NCBI GenBank assembly: GCA_040002845.1
Contig: JBDUDR010000158.1
Location: 1 to 6,002 of the forward strand
Source: JBDUDR01 sp040002845
GTDB lineage: Bacteria; Actinomycetota; Actinomycetes; Propionibacteriales; Nocardioidaceae
Length of the DNA: 6,002 nt
Reading direction: 5' to 3'
Shown: piece after piece, positions 5,802-6,002 of the stretch
Numbering within the stretch: the first letter of the stretch is position 1
Layout: every line of letters begins with the position of its first letter
Program-made: the position numbers and the translations under genes
Notes under the pieces: generated by a model
Told to the model about the DNA's origin: nothing
Database searches by the model: none
Seen by the model: only the letters and a program-made list of their open reading frames with translations

Positions 5802-5878
5802 ACCCTGCTACGGCCCCACGAGTCTAGCGGTGAGGTGAGGACCGGCAACGTGGCCTTGCCGTAGCTTCGTCGCAGGGT
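5802..5878. repeat. Interrupted inverted repeat flanking the divergent promoter centre
   Basis: ACCCTGCTACGG (5802-5813) has its reverse complement on the other side of the region as CCGTAGC (5859-5865) plus AGGGT (5874-5878), with 8 extra bases inserted in the second arm. The left arm lies just downstream of the minus-strand -10 box and the right arm lies in the plus-strand promoter spacer. Paired operators for one regulator, or an old duplication, would both produce this. Confidence 0.45.
5821..5848 (-). promoter_or_regulatory. Candidate promoter of the sigma factor operon
   Basis: Reading the minus strand, TTGCCG (5848-5843) is a -35-like box and TAGACT (5826-5821) a -10-like box of the TAnnnT form, with a 16-bp spacer. 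A start of transcription near 5814 would leave a leader of about 58 nt before ATG 5755. The boxes suit the housekeeping actinobacterial sigma factor better than the GGAAC/GTT type used by many ECF factors, so autoregulation is not evident here. Confidence 0.45.
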
Positions 5879-5883
5879 AGAAG
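5856..5883 (+). promoter_or_regulatory. Candidate promoter of the plus-strand gene
   Basis: TTGCCG (5856-5861), a 16-bp spacer and TAGAAG (5878-5883) mirror the minus-strand promoter. The -35-like box is the inverted copy of the other one. TAGAAG is a weaker -10 because its last base is G rather than T. Transcription from about 5890 would give a leader of some 80 nt before GTG 5972. Confidence 0.35.
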
Positions 5884-5941
5884 AACTGCGATCGGTGCGT
5901 GACGATCCGGGTGCGGCAGCAGTCTAATCCTTTGGAGAATC

Positions 5942-5953
5942 ATGCACGCCTGA
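5942..5953 (+). other. Possible three-codon leader ORF (Met-His-Ala)
   Basis: ATG CAC GCC TGA lies 18 nt before the GTG start of the plus-strand gene. GGAG (5934-5937) precedes it, but with only 4 nt spacing, which is short. Its stop overlaps the approach to the next ribosome site (AAAGGA at 5956-5961). It could be a minimal upstream ORF, or chance. Confidence 0.25.
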
Positions 5954-5971
5954 CGAAAGGACCGATTTCCA

Positions 5972-6002
5972 GTGACGGAGCAGACCAGCACCAAGACCAG
6001 CA
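5972..6002 (+). CDS. N-terminus of a plus-strand gene, cut by the window end
   Basis: GTG at 5972 follows AAAGGA (5956-5961) at 10-nt spacing and opens a frame reading M-T-E-Q-T-S-T-K-T-S before the window ends. Ten residues cannot establish a family. The polar, Thr/Ser-rich MTEQTSTKTS start is like the leader of actinobacterial Asp23/Gls24 proteins, and those genes often lie next to ECF sigma/Asp23-like clusters, so a second Asp23 gene is a reasonable guess. The gene is divergent from the sigma operon and shares its 216-bp control region. Confidence 0.55.
   Translation, partial: MTEQTSTKTS

Larger units (their letters stand above)
5756..5971. other. Divergent control region between the sigma operon and a plus-strand gene
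   Basis: These 216 bp lie between the sigma factor start (minus) and a GTG-started gene (plus). They hold two candidate promoters that point outward from a symmetric centre at 5852, an imperfect long inverted repeat and a three-codon leader ORF, each listed separately. Candidate boxes were picked by eye and transcription starts are not known. Confidence 0.65.

Noticed and set aside
5756..5848. 31-codon N-terminal extension of the sigma factor
   Set aside because: A well-spaced AGGA marks ATG 5755, the extension has no sigma similarity, and it would cover the candidate promoter.

Overview
This window looks like chromosomal DNA of a high-GC actinobacterium. Codon third positions are strongly G/C, GTG starts occur, and the protein families (ECF sigma factor, Asp23/Gls24-like protein, DinB/DUF664, 'MRWAEME' PPOX family) are typical of that phylum. 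The genus cannot be fixed from sequence alone. I see no rRNA, tRNA, CRISPR array or complete mobile element.

Layout. (1) Positions 69-1976, all minus strand, form an accessory-looking group: a broken pyridoxamine-phosphate-oxidase-family (PPOX) gene (1646-1976), an aminoglycoside-adenylyltransferase-like nucleotidyltransferase (715-1557) and a DinB/DUF664 protein (69-656). (2) Positions 1977-2212 are a divergent intergenic region holding a 15-bp direct repeat, a hairpin and an unusual Shine-Dalgarno hairpin. (3) A GNAT acetyltransferase (2213-2725, plus strand) runs tail-to-tail into the next block. (4) Positions 5755-2707, minus strand, form a compact four-gene run: ECF sigma factor, Asp23/Gls24-like protein, aldo/keto reductase and adenosine-deaminase-family amidohydrolase. 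Junctions are a 10-bp overlap, a 20-bp gap and a 3-bp gap, so one transcript is likely. (5) Positions 5756-5971 are a divergent control region with two facing, symmetric TTGCCG -35-like boxes. It leads on the plus strand into a gene cut off by the window end (start GTG at 5972).

How the genes fit together. The sigma factor and the Asp23-like protein are translationally coupled. No zinc-finger anti-sigma gene lies directly after the sigma gene inside the window. The sigma, Asp23-like and reductase genes share nearly the same translation start region (CAGGA, then GG, then ATG at a constant spacing). The deaminase resembles the aminofutalosine-deaminase branch of the adenosine deaminase family more than classical adenosine deaminase, which would tie the end of the run to menaquinone synthesis; this is inference. 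The most notable points are the sigma/Asp23-like divergent module, the PPOX gene whose conserved N-terminus is joined out of frame to its own conserved C-terminal tail, and the symmetric promoter region.
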